A stretch of DNA of 51,233 nucleotides from Silene noctiflora (GCA_009801015.1 VHZZ01001094.1:71402-122634); one strand, 5' to 3'. Shown: positions 12,601 through 22,979, numbered from the stretch's first letter. A program made the numbers and translations. Notes: generated from the letters alone by a model not told the origin.

Positions 12601-13073
12601 AAGTGACTCTGGTTCGAGCCTCCCCAAAAGCTATTTTGTGGAGTGTTTATGGCCCGAGTCTATGCCTTTTAGAGTTCGAGCTTGTCACTCTCAGGTAACC
12701 ACCTGGTGTGCTATATCTGGTGCGCATCAAAGGTAGCGGTTGCGGATCCTCTCGTCATAAAAAGAAGTGAAATTAGGCCACCAATAACCTATTTCGCTAT
12801 TTGACATATAGTTCATCAATCAACTATGATTCTATGAACCCAAAAATATTATCGTATAATTAACTTGATATATCAGGAGATGAAAAAAAAAGAATTACTA
12901 CAGATGATTTACCCTAGAGTGATTAACAAATATGATGGGTAAATAGAAACAAAATGGTGAAAATAAATAAATAAATAAATAAAAGGAGATTTAAGTAAAT
13001 ACCTGGAAGAGGAAGGTGACAGTGAGGAGAAAGAAATCAGTGGAGGAGAAAATGGCAGTTTTATTACTTGCAT
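9655..13073 (-). CDS. LCNP: Chloroplastic lipocalin (thylakoid-lumen lipocalin, CHL/LCNP)
   Basis: Five exons on the minus strand: 13003-13073, 12136-12259, 11513-11758, 10600-10890 and 9655-9951. Phases join cleanly to give 342 residues (Arabidopsis protein about 353). The N-terminus (MQVIKLPFSPPLISFSS) is Ser-rich like a chloroplast transit peptide. A hydrophobic stretch (IFSGLVASCVILSQAG) ending in LVHA follows, which suits a thylakoid-lumen signal. The lipocalin signature YAGRWFEVAS lies near residues 121-130. Cys-rich GQGQEDCHCTQ and DTFCVHGG segments and the family-specific tail (IYSRTPNPG, GYDPSKIKDTPQDC) follow. The Arabidopsis protein protects against photo-oxidative stress and is needed for sustained antenna quenching (qH). 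A partial broken copy of intron 4 plus exon 4 lies at 24845-25424. An ATT microsatellite sits immediately upstream of the ATG. Confidence 0.93.
12556..12775 (+). mobile_element. tRNA-derived SINE in lipocalin intron 1
   Basis: RNA polymerase III-like boxes are readable on the plus strand: A-box-like TAGTGGTTAAAACTTGG (about 12572) and B-box GGTTCGAGCC (about 12612), about 40 bp apart. A tRNA-unrelated body and a short AAAAA tail near 12762 follow. It lies antisense to the host gene inside intron 1. The family is unidentified. Confidence 0.65.
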
Positions 13074-13074
<1 letters not shown>

Positions 13075-13117
<43 letters not shown>

Positions 13118-13122
13118 ATAAA
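13075..13122. repeat. (ATT)n microsatellite at the lipocalin start
   Basis: About 15 ATT/TTA units lie directly 5' of the lipocalin ATG (13073, minus strand), so they would be in the 5' UTR or core promoter. Length variation here could change leader length. Confidence 0.9.
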
Positions 13123-14390
13123 TGTGATATGAAATTTTATACTTTAGCTCAAATTATTGACAATTTTAGTCTCCATTGTTCCAGCATTTTTTTGGCAGAC
13201 GAGCATAAAAATATCTAGCAATTTCCGACTTTATATTATGCACAGGCTGGACATTCGGTTTGGTTAGAGATTCAGACTAAATTAAGTTGAATTTAGGTTC
13301 GGTTTGAAAACCCAAATATACATCCGGTTATTCACTTTGTCGAAAAATTCAGATTCATTTCAATTAAATTGAGTGTCGTTTCATATATTTTGGAATGGTT
13401 TATAGTGGAGGTGACAATTATTGATCTGGTTCAAAAACACAACACATATCTGACCCGAAGTTAGGAAATTAAGGTTAAGACGTAATTGGGTTGACACGCG
13501 GCACAAGGAGCAAAGCTTATACTCCGTATAAGTTTGATAAGGATATCGGGTTAAGCCATTTTGACACGAACCAACACGAATAACTTATTTATTTTAATGG
13601 GTCATAATGTTATCGGATTAACTTGATAATCCAACCAATCCGTTTAAAAATAAGAACTCTCATTCATCATTTTTGGGTAAATAATTGATTTTTATAGGGT
13701 TCAAATTCGTTTTGCCATATTCACCCAAGGAAACATATACTTTTTGGAGTTATTTTCTAAAATAGTCATGATTTTACTAAGAAAGAATCTCTCAATTTTC
13801 CTGTAAAATGGAAATATGGAATTCCAGCCAGAGCATCAAAGCGAAAAAATTCGAACAGCGTATGTAATTATGTATGTTCAAAAATGACAAAAACACCCAT
13901 AAATTTTTGCATCGTAACTAAAATAAAGAAAAGGCATGGAAATATGACGATACTTTTACAAAGAAAGACTTTCTAAATGACACGAGGATACAAAATAGTG
14001 ATATTATTTTACAGTTAATTTCGCGTTACTTCACCTCTGCCATAAAATTAATCAGATTTACAGCAGTAATACAAAAAACTCCCTCCAAAATAGCAGGAAA
14101 GATATAACGCTTAGACAACTCAATTCAGAGGAAACATGTAATTTTCCAACAAAATAAGAGTGTTCTAACAGGCATTGCACACTTCCGTATCCAACATTCG
14201 CAGTCCAAGAGTCTAATAAGTAACAAACCGGGGATGAGAATTTTGGAACAAAGAAAAATTAGATACTGGTGCTCCGGAGTTCTTCCAGCAAGTTTAAAAG
14301 CCTTTAAGCATTCGCCAAGCCCGTTGATGTTTGTTATCCCCTAGTCAAAGAAAACAAGTAGGCGCGGTTGCTCAACTCAAAATTTCCTTG
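13123..14390. other. Intergenic between lipocalin promoter and PPR array
   Basis: No gene seen. 13255-13650 contains phrases such as GGTTCGGTTTG and AATGGGTCATAATG that recur near 17490-17600 and look like decayed hAT-type repeat wording. 14030-14390 may be the distal 3' flank of the PPR gene. Confidence 0.4.
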
Positions 14391-15292
14391 CCAAGCTACA
14401 TGAAACCGGCTGCCATAAGGATAAATTTCGTTCCCACGCTGCAGTTATTAAACAATCTCCTCATAAATGCATTCAAGATCTGCCGAAGTTGAAGAACAAA
14501 ATATGGAGTAAGACCTATGGTGTTCCTGAGAGAACAAAAGATATCAAGGAAACAAGCAAATGGACAGAATATTGATGGAACGTAATTACTTGATGGAAAG
14601 AGCTGGAAAAAAACAGTGATCACCAACTTTTAATAGTTGAAGTGTGTTGCGTCTTTCTTTTTCAAAAATCACGCATTTATGGACGCTTGTAATTTAAACA
14701 GACAAGAAATCTCCGAGAGAAAAGAAACCATTACTCAGTTTAAATGACTTAATGAGTAGTGCATTAAGGGAGATTCATAGAATCTGATGCAAAATATGTT
14801 TATGCAATATTTAAGGCAACACTTTGTAATAACAACCTGATGTAAATAATACACTGAGTAAATATTTGTGAACAATGATCTGTACTTCAGAAACTGAAAC
14901 TTTAACGGACTGAAAATTCATTCATATTCCAGCATCAAATCAAACAATTGGTAATCATCATGTCAATTCCATATAAACTCAAGCAACACCATGTTATAAT
15001 GTGATAAATCATTTAGGATTCAAGAAACATTGAGATAGTTACGTCATAACCTTCAACGACCTTGTTCGACAGTATATCTAGGTAGCATAATACACTTACT
15101 TAGGGGTGATGACAAAAATAAACCTTGAAGCTATGGAAAGATTTGGTTCCGAACATACACATACGCACAAAACTACACTTAAACAACCCACCAAAAATGC
15201 CAAAATCAAATTCAGAAGATTTACCTGGAAGGCTGGAATACAATTCTTCAATATCCAAGCATCAAATTACCTAGGAGGTAATTATCATTGTG
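14391..15292 (-). other. 3' flank of the intact PPR gene, shared with the copy at 38 kb
   Basis: Blocks here match the 3' flank of the 38-kb PPR copy. CATAAGGATAAATTTCGTTC (about 14415) pairs with the phrase near 37393, AGAACAAAAGATATCAAGG (about 14529) with 37515, and a worn PPR-tail-like stretch at 14990-15060 with 37735-37800. The first 80 bases (to 15292) carry the CAGAAG..TTTAC..ATTACC wording seen behind every PPR copy. It is probably 3' UTR plus duplicated flank and not a separate gene. Confidence 0.55.
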
Positions 15293-17047
15293 TCAACTAA
15301 GAAACTTTTGTAGGAATTGGCCAAGGAACAGTGACACAGTGCTAGCGTCGGCTTGAAATCCCATGCTAACCATTATATCACGATAATGCAATGCATTTGG
15401 CATATCGTTATTGATAATGAACCCCCTGATCAGTGTATTATAGGTGCCGCTATCAGGAGAGACTCTAGCAAGCTTCATTTTGTTTAGGAGCTCTAAAGCT
15501 CTGCCCATAAGACCCTTTTTGCAGAACCCCTTAATCATTGTATTAAAAATTACAACATTTGGTACCAACCCCCTAGATACGAGATCAGAAACTAGGTTTT
15601 CTACATCATTAATTTGGCCAGCCACACACAAGCTATCAATCAGGAAATTGTAGATGGATAAATCAGGAGCAACTCCGTTAGACTCCATCTCGGTGAGTAA
15701 TTCCACTGCCTCATCAAGTTGTGCATTACTACATAGCCCGTCTAATAAGGAACTATAAGTGCAAACATCTGGCTTTATTCCATTGTTTTGCATGTCTTTA
15801 AAGAGCTGACGTGCCATTGGAATCCTATTAGACTTGCACAGCCCATCTATGAGAGTGTTATAGGTCAGAATATTAGGGGAAATCCCTTTCTCAACCATTT
15901 CTTGAAACATTTCAAGGGCATTGTCAATGCTTTTAAGTTTAACATATCCATTGATCAAAGTACTATAGGTCACAAAGTCAGGGTGGCACTGAGTTTGTAC
16001 CATTAAATTCATAAGATCTCTTGCCTTGTCCATTCGGCCACACAAGCAATATCCATCCAATAATAAAGCACTATATGTAAGTACATCAAGAGGTGCCACA
16101 CCTCGTTCAATCATTATCCTTATAATGGCTTCTGCTTCATCAAACATTCCATCCTTACAGTACATATCAACTAGCATGTTATAAGTGGCAACAGTTGGTG
16201 CAACATTGTTGTCGAACATCTCAACCAATATATCCTTAGCCTCTCCTCTACGGCCTAGATTGAACATACCACGTATCAATGAGTTATATGAGTTCACATT
16301 CGGTTTGATGCCCTCGGTTTTCATGGTTGAAAAGAGGTTAAGGGCCTCATTTACCAACTTGTCTTTGGAAAGACTGTCGATAAGTGTATTGTAGATGACA
16401 ATGTTAGGCTTACAACTCGAGGGGCTAGATTTCATTCGGCGTAGCAGGTGGAGAGCACCGGCATTGTCCCCAATCCTGCAAAGACCTTTGACCATTGTAC
16501 CATAGGTAACTATACTTGGTTGAATGCCAAGCTTAACGATGGCTACCTCCAGCAACTTAACAGCGTCTCGAAGCCGTCCATTTTGAAGGAGGCCGTTAAT
16601 TAAGGTGGTAAACAGAATTAAATCAGACTCAAAGGGATACCCAAGCTTAAGAGACTTGGCAAGGAGAGAATACCCGAAATCAACACGGCCTACGTGGCAG
16701 TAACAATTAGCAAGGATCCCAATGGAATACGAATTAGGTCGGGCACCAGATAACTCAAGTTGGCTAGAAAGAGAAATGACAGTAGTATGTGGTTTTAGAC
16801 GCTTAAGTTTGAGCATGGAAGAGAATAGCCAATTAAAATCGACGATCGAAGGTCGCCGATGAAGAGACGTCATTTGGTTGAAGAGATATAGAGGAAGATG
16901 AAGATTAGAAAACCCTAATTTACATTGTTCTCTAACAGAATCGAGAAACTTAGGAGGATTATCAGCAGCAATAAGCTTAGAATTAGTAGAATTGAATTGC
17001 AAATGAGATTGAAAGCGAAACCCTAATTTAGAAAAAGGGGAAGACAT
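15293..17047 (-). CDS. RFL-type P-class pentatricopeptide repeat protein, intact
   Basis: Single-exon gene of 584 residues. I start it at MSSPFSKLGFRF (17047), because the other array copies begin with the same MSSPF peptide; an upstream in-frame ATG would add 37 unlikely residues. The N-terminus is rich in Ser, Arg and Phe without acids, as in mitochondrial targeting. About 14 consecutive P-type PPR motifs of mostly 35 residues follow (typical cores TYNTLIDGLCKSNRIPMAR and TYSSLLDGLC). The N-terminal RRPSIVDFN...GRVDFGYSLLAKSLKLGYP block matches the RFL clade. RFL proteins bind mitochondrial transcripts and in several crops restore male fertility. The motif at about residues 310-347 carries two extra residues relative to its paralogues. 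It is the only apparently intact PPR reading frame in the window. Confidence 0.93.
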   Translation of the reverse strand: MSSPFSKLGFRFQSHLQFNSTNSKLIAADNPPKFLDSVREQCKLGFSNLHLPLYLFNQMTSLHRRPSIVDFNWLFSSMLKLKRLKPHTTVISLSSQLELSGARPNSYSIGILANCYCHVGRVDFGYSLLAKSLKLGYPFESDLILFTTLINGLLQNGRLRDAVKLLEVAIVKLGIQPSIVTYGTMVKGLCRIGDNAGALHLLRRMKSSPSSCKPNIVIYNTLIDSLSKDKLVNEALNLFSTMKTEGIKPNVNSYNSLIRGMFNLGRRGEAKDILVEMFDNNVAPTVATYNMLVDMYCKDGMFDEAEAIIRIMIERGVAPLDVLTYSALLLDGYCLCGRMDKARDLMNLMVQTQCHPDFVTYSTLINGYVKLKSIDNALEMFQEMVEKGISPNILTYNTLIDGLCKSNRIPMARQLFKDMQNNGIKPDVCTYSSLLDGLCSNAQLDEAVELLTEMESNGVAPDLSIYNFLIDSLCVAGQINDVENLVSDLVSRGLVPNVVIFNTMIKGFCKKGLMGRALELLNKMKLARVSPDSGTYNTLIRGFIINNDMPNALHYRDIMVSMGFQADASTVSLFLGQFLQKFLS

Positions 17048-17984
17048 TTTTGCAGAAAAAAGGGGAGAAGAAGAAGAAATGAATACCTGAGCTGGCCACG
17101 AAACTAAATAATACGGAGTACTCTGTAATTGATAAGCAGGCCCATAGTAAAAATGCATAACACGTAAATGTTATCCGAAATTTGAACCCGTTTCAGTCAA
17201 GTTGATCCATATCTAAAATGTATTCAGAAAATCAATAAAAAACACTACAAATGGGAGTAAAAATGCTTTGTCCAATTAAAAATACATGAATGTATATCTA
17301 TGATTTGCAAAAATAAACTTATACACATAGATAGATGGTGGATCGATTTTACGAGCATTTCAGCTAGCTTTTTAGTAAATAGTTGTTCAATGTCGATTTG
17401 GAAAACGTTACATTCCGAGATCGTGGTCATACTTGGACAATGACCGTATATATTGTTGTCGTGACAATGATTAGTTGCTTTGAGAATGATGGCGATGGGT
17501 CATTCATTCAGGTCGGGTCAATTTGGGTTAAATTGCTTTTTAATTAATGGCTAAACAATTTATTTAGTATGAGTTATTTCGGGTCGAGTTGCTTTCAATT
17601 AGATAAAACATGAATTGAGTATCCATATTATGATATTGTAATATTCCTTGAACTCTAGGAGAACCCCAACTCGATCTCCAGTGTTTCCTCTACTGATGGT
17701 CTTTTGTATAATGTAATACGCCTTACTTTTATCTCGAATTTTATTATATGTAAATCTTGGCTATTGCGGGAGCTTTTTGCTTTAGCTTCTGAGTGAATGA
17801 GAGCCTCATAATTCCGACATACTAATATATGAAATGTTGGAATAACATTATCATATATGAAATATACATCGTGGTTATATAGTACTCTGCATATAATTTG
17901 GAACTAAGGTTAAAACAAATTTACAGCGTATTACAACATAAAAATTAAATTACAGCCAGAGTTAAAGATTCACCTATTACCTCA
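17048..17984. other. Upstream region of the intact PPR gene
   Basis: Leader and promoter of the PPR gene on the minus strand. No clear TATA box could be fixed. 17490-17620 holds GTCGGGTCAATTTGGGTTAA-like decayed repeat wording. No other gene seen. Confidence 0.4.
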
Positions 17985-19640
17985 ACCGTGTAGTAGCCTA
18001 AGCGCTCCAAACATAGCAGGCCTATCTGTCCTTTTTCGGCACATGCGTCAAAGCAAACTGACTAACTGAGTAACCCTTTGAATATCATCAGTTCATCATC
18101 AATCAGACCATTTAGCATCTCCACCGTGTGACTTCTCTCTATAGCCAAAACAAACGCATCAACAAGGTCTGTCCCAAACTTGGCCATTAGCTTGGTCGAA
18201 ATTCAAGGCAACTCCAACATCGTCAAAGCTATAGACATATTTATCAGTCAGCCTATTTGTTTCAATATACCCAACATCGACATACATAGTCCTTTAAACA
18301 AGCCACCTTTGCGGTGGGTATATCAGTCATGACTCATGAGGCAACAGCCATCGATTTTTGTGATATCAGCATGGTTCATGACCATAATGATTGCAGCTTC
18401 ACAAAGGGTCTTGAGTTCTTGACCACCACAACCAAATCGACTAGCGTTCCTCATCCTCAATGTCATTGATTGACATAGTCCGCAGCTGCACTGCTCCCTT
18501 TCCTTCTTGCTCTTGTTCTTCGTTAAAGAATGAACCATTTGAAGTAGCCCATCTCCATTTCTGATGAAAAGGTCCTCTAACTCTATCTTAAGAGTTTCTT
18601 TCTTCTTGCTCTTTGTTAGAGAATGACCCGTACAAAATAAAGCAAATACTAAGTGCGGCCAAAATATTTTATTAACAAATTGAATGCGGGGCAAGAAAAA
18701 ACTCCGTATAATTACTCTTATACTCCATGCAATTTTTTAGTTTTTTCTGCCTGATAAGCTTTCTTCTTTTAATGAACCTATACAGTTACCAGCCAATCAA
18801 TCAGGAGCACAAGTATTGTTCCTAATGATATTCCCAGTCCTGTCGCTCAAAGAAAGAAACGCAAGGAGAGATTAGAGAACATTTTTCCTGATAGAAATAT
18901 TACATATTTTACTTTCAAAGTATCAAGGCTATACTGCTTTGACAATTGACTTTGTCGGAGTGTCATGTGTGAACACGACATTTTCCGGGACATGACACAA
19001 AAACCAATCGCTTGCCCAGATAAAAAAATTCGAAACATACCTATATCTGCAGAGTGAGTGACATAGGTTGCAAGAAGAGATGAAATCAGCGATAACCAAC
19101 AAGATCCGACAACTCAGACCAACAAAAACATTACTCAAATCCTGGAGACATAGGAAACATTATGCACTTTCACAGTTTCATGCGGTATGTATAATGGAAC
19201 ATTCCTTAATTTTAATCAAATATGTGTTGCAGGACAAACTGAAGCAAGTGAAAAATGGAAACTTATACACGGCTACACAAGCATATTTACAAGAGATTAC
19301 CTTCTTAAAGGATTATGTATTCACATTCTTAAAAATCAAGCAGCGCACTAGTAAAAATCATCAGGGCATCTGCATATGTGAATCCTTGAAGGGTTAATAC
19401 AAGTCATGGTACAGCGACTGTCCGAACCAAGCAGCGCACTAGTCGACATCTAGGTACGGAAAGGGTAGCAGCAGCACACTCGTCCATATCTAGTACACGT
19501 ATGCACAAACAAACACCGCCAGAACCCACTAAAGTATAATGACGAAATACTTCACTTGATGGAGTTGTGCTTAGAATCGGAGGTGCAATATCTGTTTCAT
19601 ATGCACACAAGAAATAGGGAATTATGTCTTAAATCCATAA
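17985..19640 (-). pseudogene. Wall-associated receptor kinase (WAK) pseudogene, most complete relic
   Basis: Read on the minus strand from 19.6 kb downward, the parts follow WAK order. A calcium-binding EGF start (LDMDECAA, about 19480) comes first, then CEYIIL after the EGF (about 19320), a transmembrane segment (GLGISLGTILVLL, about 18800) and a juxtamembrane piece (IELEDLFIRNGDGLLQ, about 18560-18600; WAKs have KLKEKFFIRNGGLLLQQ). The kinase pieces are AAIIMVMNHADITKIDGCCL (about 18345-18400; WAKs have ILSQINHRNVVKLLGCCLE), GYIETNRLTDKYVYSF (about 18225-18275; WAKs have EYFQTSQLTDKSDVYSFG) and KKDR.AM near 18030. Stops, frameshifts and missing segments interrupt it, and catalytic HRD and DFG motifs were not found. 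WAKs couple cell-wall pectin sensing to signalling; this copy cannot. Confidence 0.78.
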
Positions 19641-20079
19641 CGAGAGAGATCAGAGATGTCTTTGTTACACAATAATTACTTTCTCACTAAGATACAGATT
19701 AGAGGAAACAAAGTCAGTAGTATAGAGCTAGTATTTTTGTCCAACCCAACAAACCCTGGCAGGCTGGCAAACCAATATTAATTACCCATCTGACACAAAA
19801 ATACATTCACCATTGAGAATGTACAAATTCATACATACATAAAACTAATTCGAAACCAATATTAATTAACCATCTGACACAACTTTTTGTCTTTAATATT
19901 GCAATTTTTTTTCTTTCTTTTACTGGAAAAACAAATGTGTAGAGAAACTAACGACAAAAATGTGTCTTTTTGTCAAAATACTCAAATCATGTCTCTGTAT
20001 TAAACAAGAATTTTCCTAGCAAAATATTAAGCTTTAGTAGGTCACAACAAACTCCCAACAATTTTAGAAAATAAGATAG
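19641..20079. other. No gene recognised between WAK and PPR relics
   Basis: AT-rich sequence. AACCAATATTAATTA.CCATCTGACACAA occurs twice (about 19770-19800 and 19855-19880), a small direct repeat. No coding structure seen. Confidence 0.4.
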
Positions 20080-20520
20080 CCAGTAGTCTTTGCGTAGTGG
20101 CTGACGAGTGAGGTTAAAGCGGTTCCTTTCTGCATCTTGAACATGGCCAGTCTCACGCAAGCCATCTATGATAATGTAATAGACCACTACGTCAGGGGCA
20201 ATCCCATGCTCAAAGGATCAACAAAGCCCTTGACATATTGCAAGAAATGTAATAGACCACTGCGCGTGGGGCAATTCCATGCTCACACATTTCTTGCAAT
20301 ATGTCAAGGACATTGACGATCCTTTGAAGTTTAACAAAACCGTTGATCAAAGTAGAGAAAGTCACGACATTGGGCTGACAATGGTTTTTGACCATCAAAT
20401 CCATGAGATGTCTTGGCTTGTGTAACTACATTAGGAGCCAATCCTCGTTTGCTCAGTATCGGTAATATGGCTTGTGCTTCATCAGCCATCTTGTCCTTGC
20501 AGTCCAAGTATGTTCAAAGT
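20080..20520 (-). pseudogene. PPR relic (central repeats), rearranged
   Basis: Minus-strand reading gives NHCQPNVVTFSTLINGFVKL followed by DILQEMCEHGIAP, matching motifs 9-10 of the intact PPR gene. Further upstream (20420-20500) worn motif 7-8 sequence is visible. The downstream part (20080-20170) is a segment also present at 26350-26430 and 37355-37390. An inverted piece interrupts it (see 20175-20325). Not functional. Confidence 0.75.
20175..20325. repeat. Inverted repeat hairpin inside PPR relic
   Basis: Block A (20175-20212, TGTAATAGACCACTACGTCA...) is followed by B' (20213-20247, GGATCAACAAAGCCCTTGAC...), A again (20248-20285), and then B (about 20288-20322), the inverse complement of B'. 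B is the normal PPR piece encoding R-I-x-x-x-L-D-I-L-Q-E-M on the minus strand. B' encodes R-I/S-x-K-A-L-D-I-L-Q-E-M on the plus strand. The result is a 35-bp stem with a 40-bp loop. Confidence 0.85.
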
Positions 20521-21693
20521 CGTTGCCATTAACAATAAGATCAGCAAAATGAAGCTTTTAAGCTCTTAGGAAACCAAGCAAAATAATGAATCATGACTAC
20601 CATGGCATATATAAATCTAAATAGCAAGATTTCATACCAAACATCCACCAAAGTAACCGACAAAGAAACAGGAGCAAGTTACACAAATAACTTCTGAAAC
20701 ATCAAATATCGCAGGTATAGATGACATCTTACCATTGATCCGACATAACCTAGAGCCTCGACTTTTCCACGATCATCCTTGCCCTAAGAAATAAACTGCA
20801 AACACATTCTCCCATATTTAAGTACTTGTAGAGGAAAGTTAAAGTGAGTTACAAACTTACAATCAAGAATGAGGAAAGCTCGGCTAAAGAATTAGATTGG
20901 AATTGAAGTGAAAACCAAGAATCGTAAAGCAAATCAGCAACGACAGCCTCTAAGGCAAAAACCAAGAACTACCAGCATGAGGATTAGATAAAGGTCCATT
21001 CTTTATGCAAAACCCATGTATTCCCTAGCCAATTGCCACTAAGCTCGACTGAGACAAAGCCGAAAGCAGAACCATAGCATGTAATCAGGTTTAATGCAAG
21101 TATTTCTCATGTTTGCAAACAACTTTAACCCCTCCTACCAAAACCCACAATACCCGTAACCATTTAAAAAGCGAACACCGCGTACCAAGTCTGGTGCAAA
21201 CACACCCCCAAGTGCCTTCCTAGAATTATTTAGAAGACCCGTTTTGGAGTAAACAGTTACAAAGACATAACCATAAATCTAAGCCTTATCTAAACCAGAA
21301 ACTATCACCCTACCATGATTCAATCTAATTCCAATAACATCATCATTCTTCAAGCATGCCCATAGATTACACGCAAAGGTGAAGTTATGAGGCCATAATA
21401 CTTTCAACTAATTGGTTTAAAAAATAAAATTCACTTCCACAGTCATGACCTTTAGCATAAGCTCTAATAAAGGAATTCAAGCGGTAGTTATTTCTGTGGG
21501 AACTTTCAACAAACAGTTGGTGGGCACAACATAGTTCATCGTTAAAAACATAATATCTCGTGAATTAAACAAGGGATATTTAAGGTGAATTATAATTGGG
21601 GGAACCACTAACACCAAACGCCCACCGTCAAACATTACCCGCCTACTAGTGGCCCACCGTAATGTGTCCTACAATTAAAAATGTGAAAAACAG
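20521..21693. other. No gene recognised, within PPR/WAK array
   Basis: No PPR or WAK motif was readable in any frame. The sequence is moderately A/C-rich and may be old intron or flank sequence from an array unit. Nothing else seen. Confidence 0.4.
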
Positions 21694-22215
21694 TTAATGT
21701 AATAGACCACTACGCCAGGAACAAACTTGGTGCCGAACCCCTGGATAAGAGATAAGAAACAAGGTTTTCTGCATCTTGAACATGGCCAGCATCACGCAAG
21801 CCATCTATGATAATGTTACCACTACGCCAGGAGCAATCCTATGCTCAAAGGGGTCGATAAAGCCCTTGACATATTGCAAGAAATGTAATAGACCACTACG
21901 TCAGAGGCAATCCCATGCTCAAAAGATCGACAAAGCCCTTGACATATTGCAAGAAATGTAATAGACCACTACGTCAGGGGCAATCCCATGCTCATACATT
22001 TTTTGCAATATGTCGAGGGCAGTGTCGATCCTTCGTCGATCTGACTAACATCGAATTGTAGATTAGTAAACCCTAATTGACATTGTACCCTAATTGGAGA
22101 CGAGGATCATCAATAGAAATAACCTTAACGTTGGTAGAATTGCAAAAATTACGGGAATTGAATTGCAAATGATGACGCAAATGCAAATGCAATCGCAATT
22201 GAAATAAAGAAGACA
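21694..22215 (-). pseudogene. PPR relic with N-terminus, strongly deleted
   Basis: On the minus strand an ATG near 22215 (ATGTCTTCTTTAT) and a worn leader (22060-22215) resemble the start of the other PPR copies, including AATTGACATTGTACCCTAAT near 22078, which encodes the R/E-Q-C-Q-L-G-F block. Then the sequence jumps directly into motif 9-10 DNA (D-T-A-L-D-I-L-Q-K-M, about 21995-22030), losing roughly half the gene. It ends in a tandem/inverted repeat block. Not functional. Confidence 0.7.
21826..22030. repeat. Tandem A-B' units ending in a hairpin (second locus)
   Basis: The order is A-B'-A-B'-A-B. B' copies are at about 21848-21883 and 21921-21955, A copies at 21884-21920 and 21956-21993, and the inverse partner B at about 21996-22030. 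The unit is about 72 bp and the same as at 20175-20325, but with one more tandem copy. It is PPR-derived sequence in which one 35-bp segment is flipped. Confidence 0.85.
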
Positions 22216-22979
22216 TAATAATCAGAAATCGGAGAATGAAAAGAAGAAATTGAAAGGAGAAGGGATTATAATTAGATATAAGAGGAGTTGCATATAGGAA
22301 TTGTATTATTGAATCGGATGGGTTACATGGATATATGATTTGATATATATAATACCTCGTCTCAAAACGTAACCCTAATTATTGTCTATGAATCTAGATA
22401 GAATATTCTAACTTATTGCATAAAAAATAATAACAGTAAGAATTAAAAATAAAAAATAAATAAATATGGTAACTATTTATTATGGGAGTGGTCTCTCCCT
22501 AACATTACTATTTGTAAAATAATAATACATCTCATATTTTATATGGTATACTAACATTATTATTTTTTATTTGTAAAATAATAATAAATCTCATATTTTA
22601 TACGGTATATTCTAATAATATACGGCTCGTATGTATAATGTATTTGAGACATTCGATATAAAGCTTGATGAAGAATATCAAAGTAAAAACTAAAAACAAA
22701 TCCTTTGGAACTTGAAGTAAAAACTAAAAACAAATCCCTTGGAACTTGAAGATCATTCATGTCATCTGCAATCAAACAATAAAGATAAAACACTTGTGCA
22801 AATGAGACACAAATCTATATAAATAATGAGTTAGAATTAGTAAATAATACACAAATTCTCATTTAACACGGGCATATCCGTCTAGCCTTAAGACGGGTCA
22901 TCTGTTTGAATTCTCATTTAAGACGGCACAAATCTATATAAATAATGAGTTGGACTCTACTACTCTAGTAGTGAATTAC
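22216..22979. other. AT-rich spacer with short repeats
   Basis: No gene seen. Contents are a direct repeat of AATAATAATAAATCTCATATTTTATA-like wording (about 22515-22605), the 34-bp tandem duplication at 22681-22748, and TTAAGACGG-type MITE wording at 22860-22930. 22750-22830 resembles sequence just 3' of the WAK kinase end at 24330. Confidence 0.45.
22681..22748. repeat. 34-bp tandem duplication
   Basis: 22681-22714 and 22715-22748 are two copies of AAGTAAAAACTAAAAACAAA plus TCC(T/C)TTGGAACTTG, differing at one base. Confidence 0.95.

Noticed and set aside
15444-16394. Plus-strand open frames opposite the PPR gene
   Set aside because: Antisense shadows of the conserved PPR repeats. Equivalent shadows occur opposite the other PPR copies.
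18323-18694. Open frame of 123 residues as a gene of its own
   Set aside because: Its two halves match WAK juxtamembrane and kinase pieces in WAK order. It is part of the larger WAK pseudogene.
21776-21961. Plus-strand open frame across the A-B' repeat
   Set aside because: It is created by the flipped PPR segments. The first half is antisense PPR sequence.
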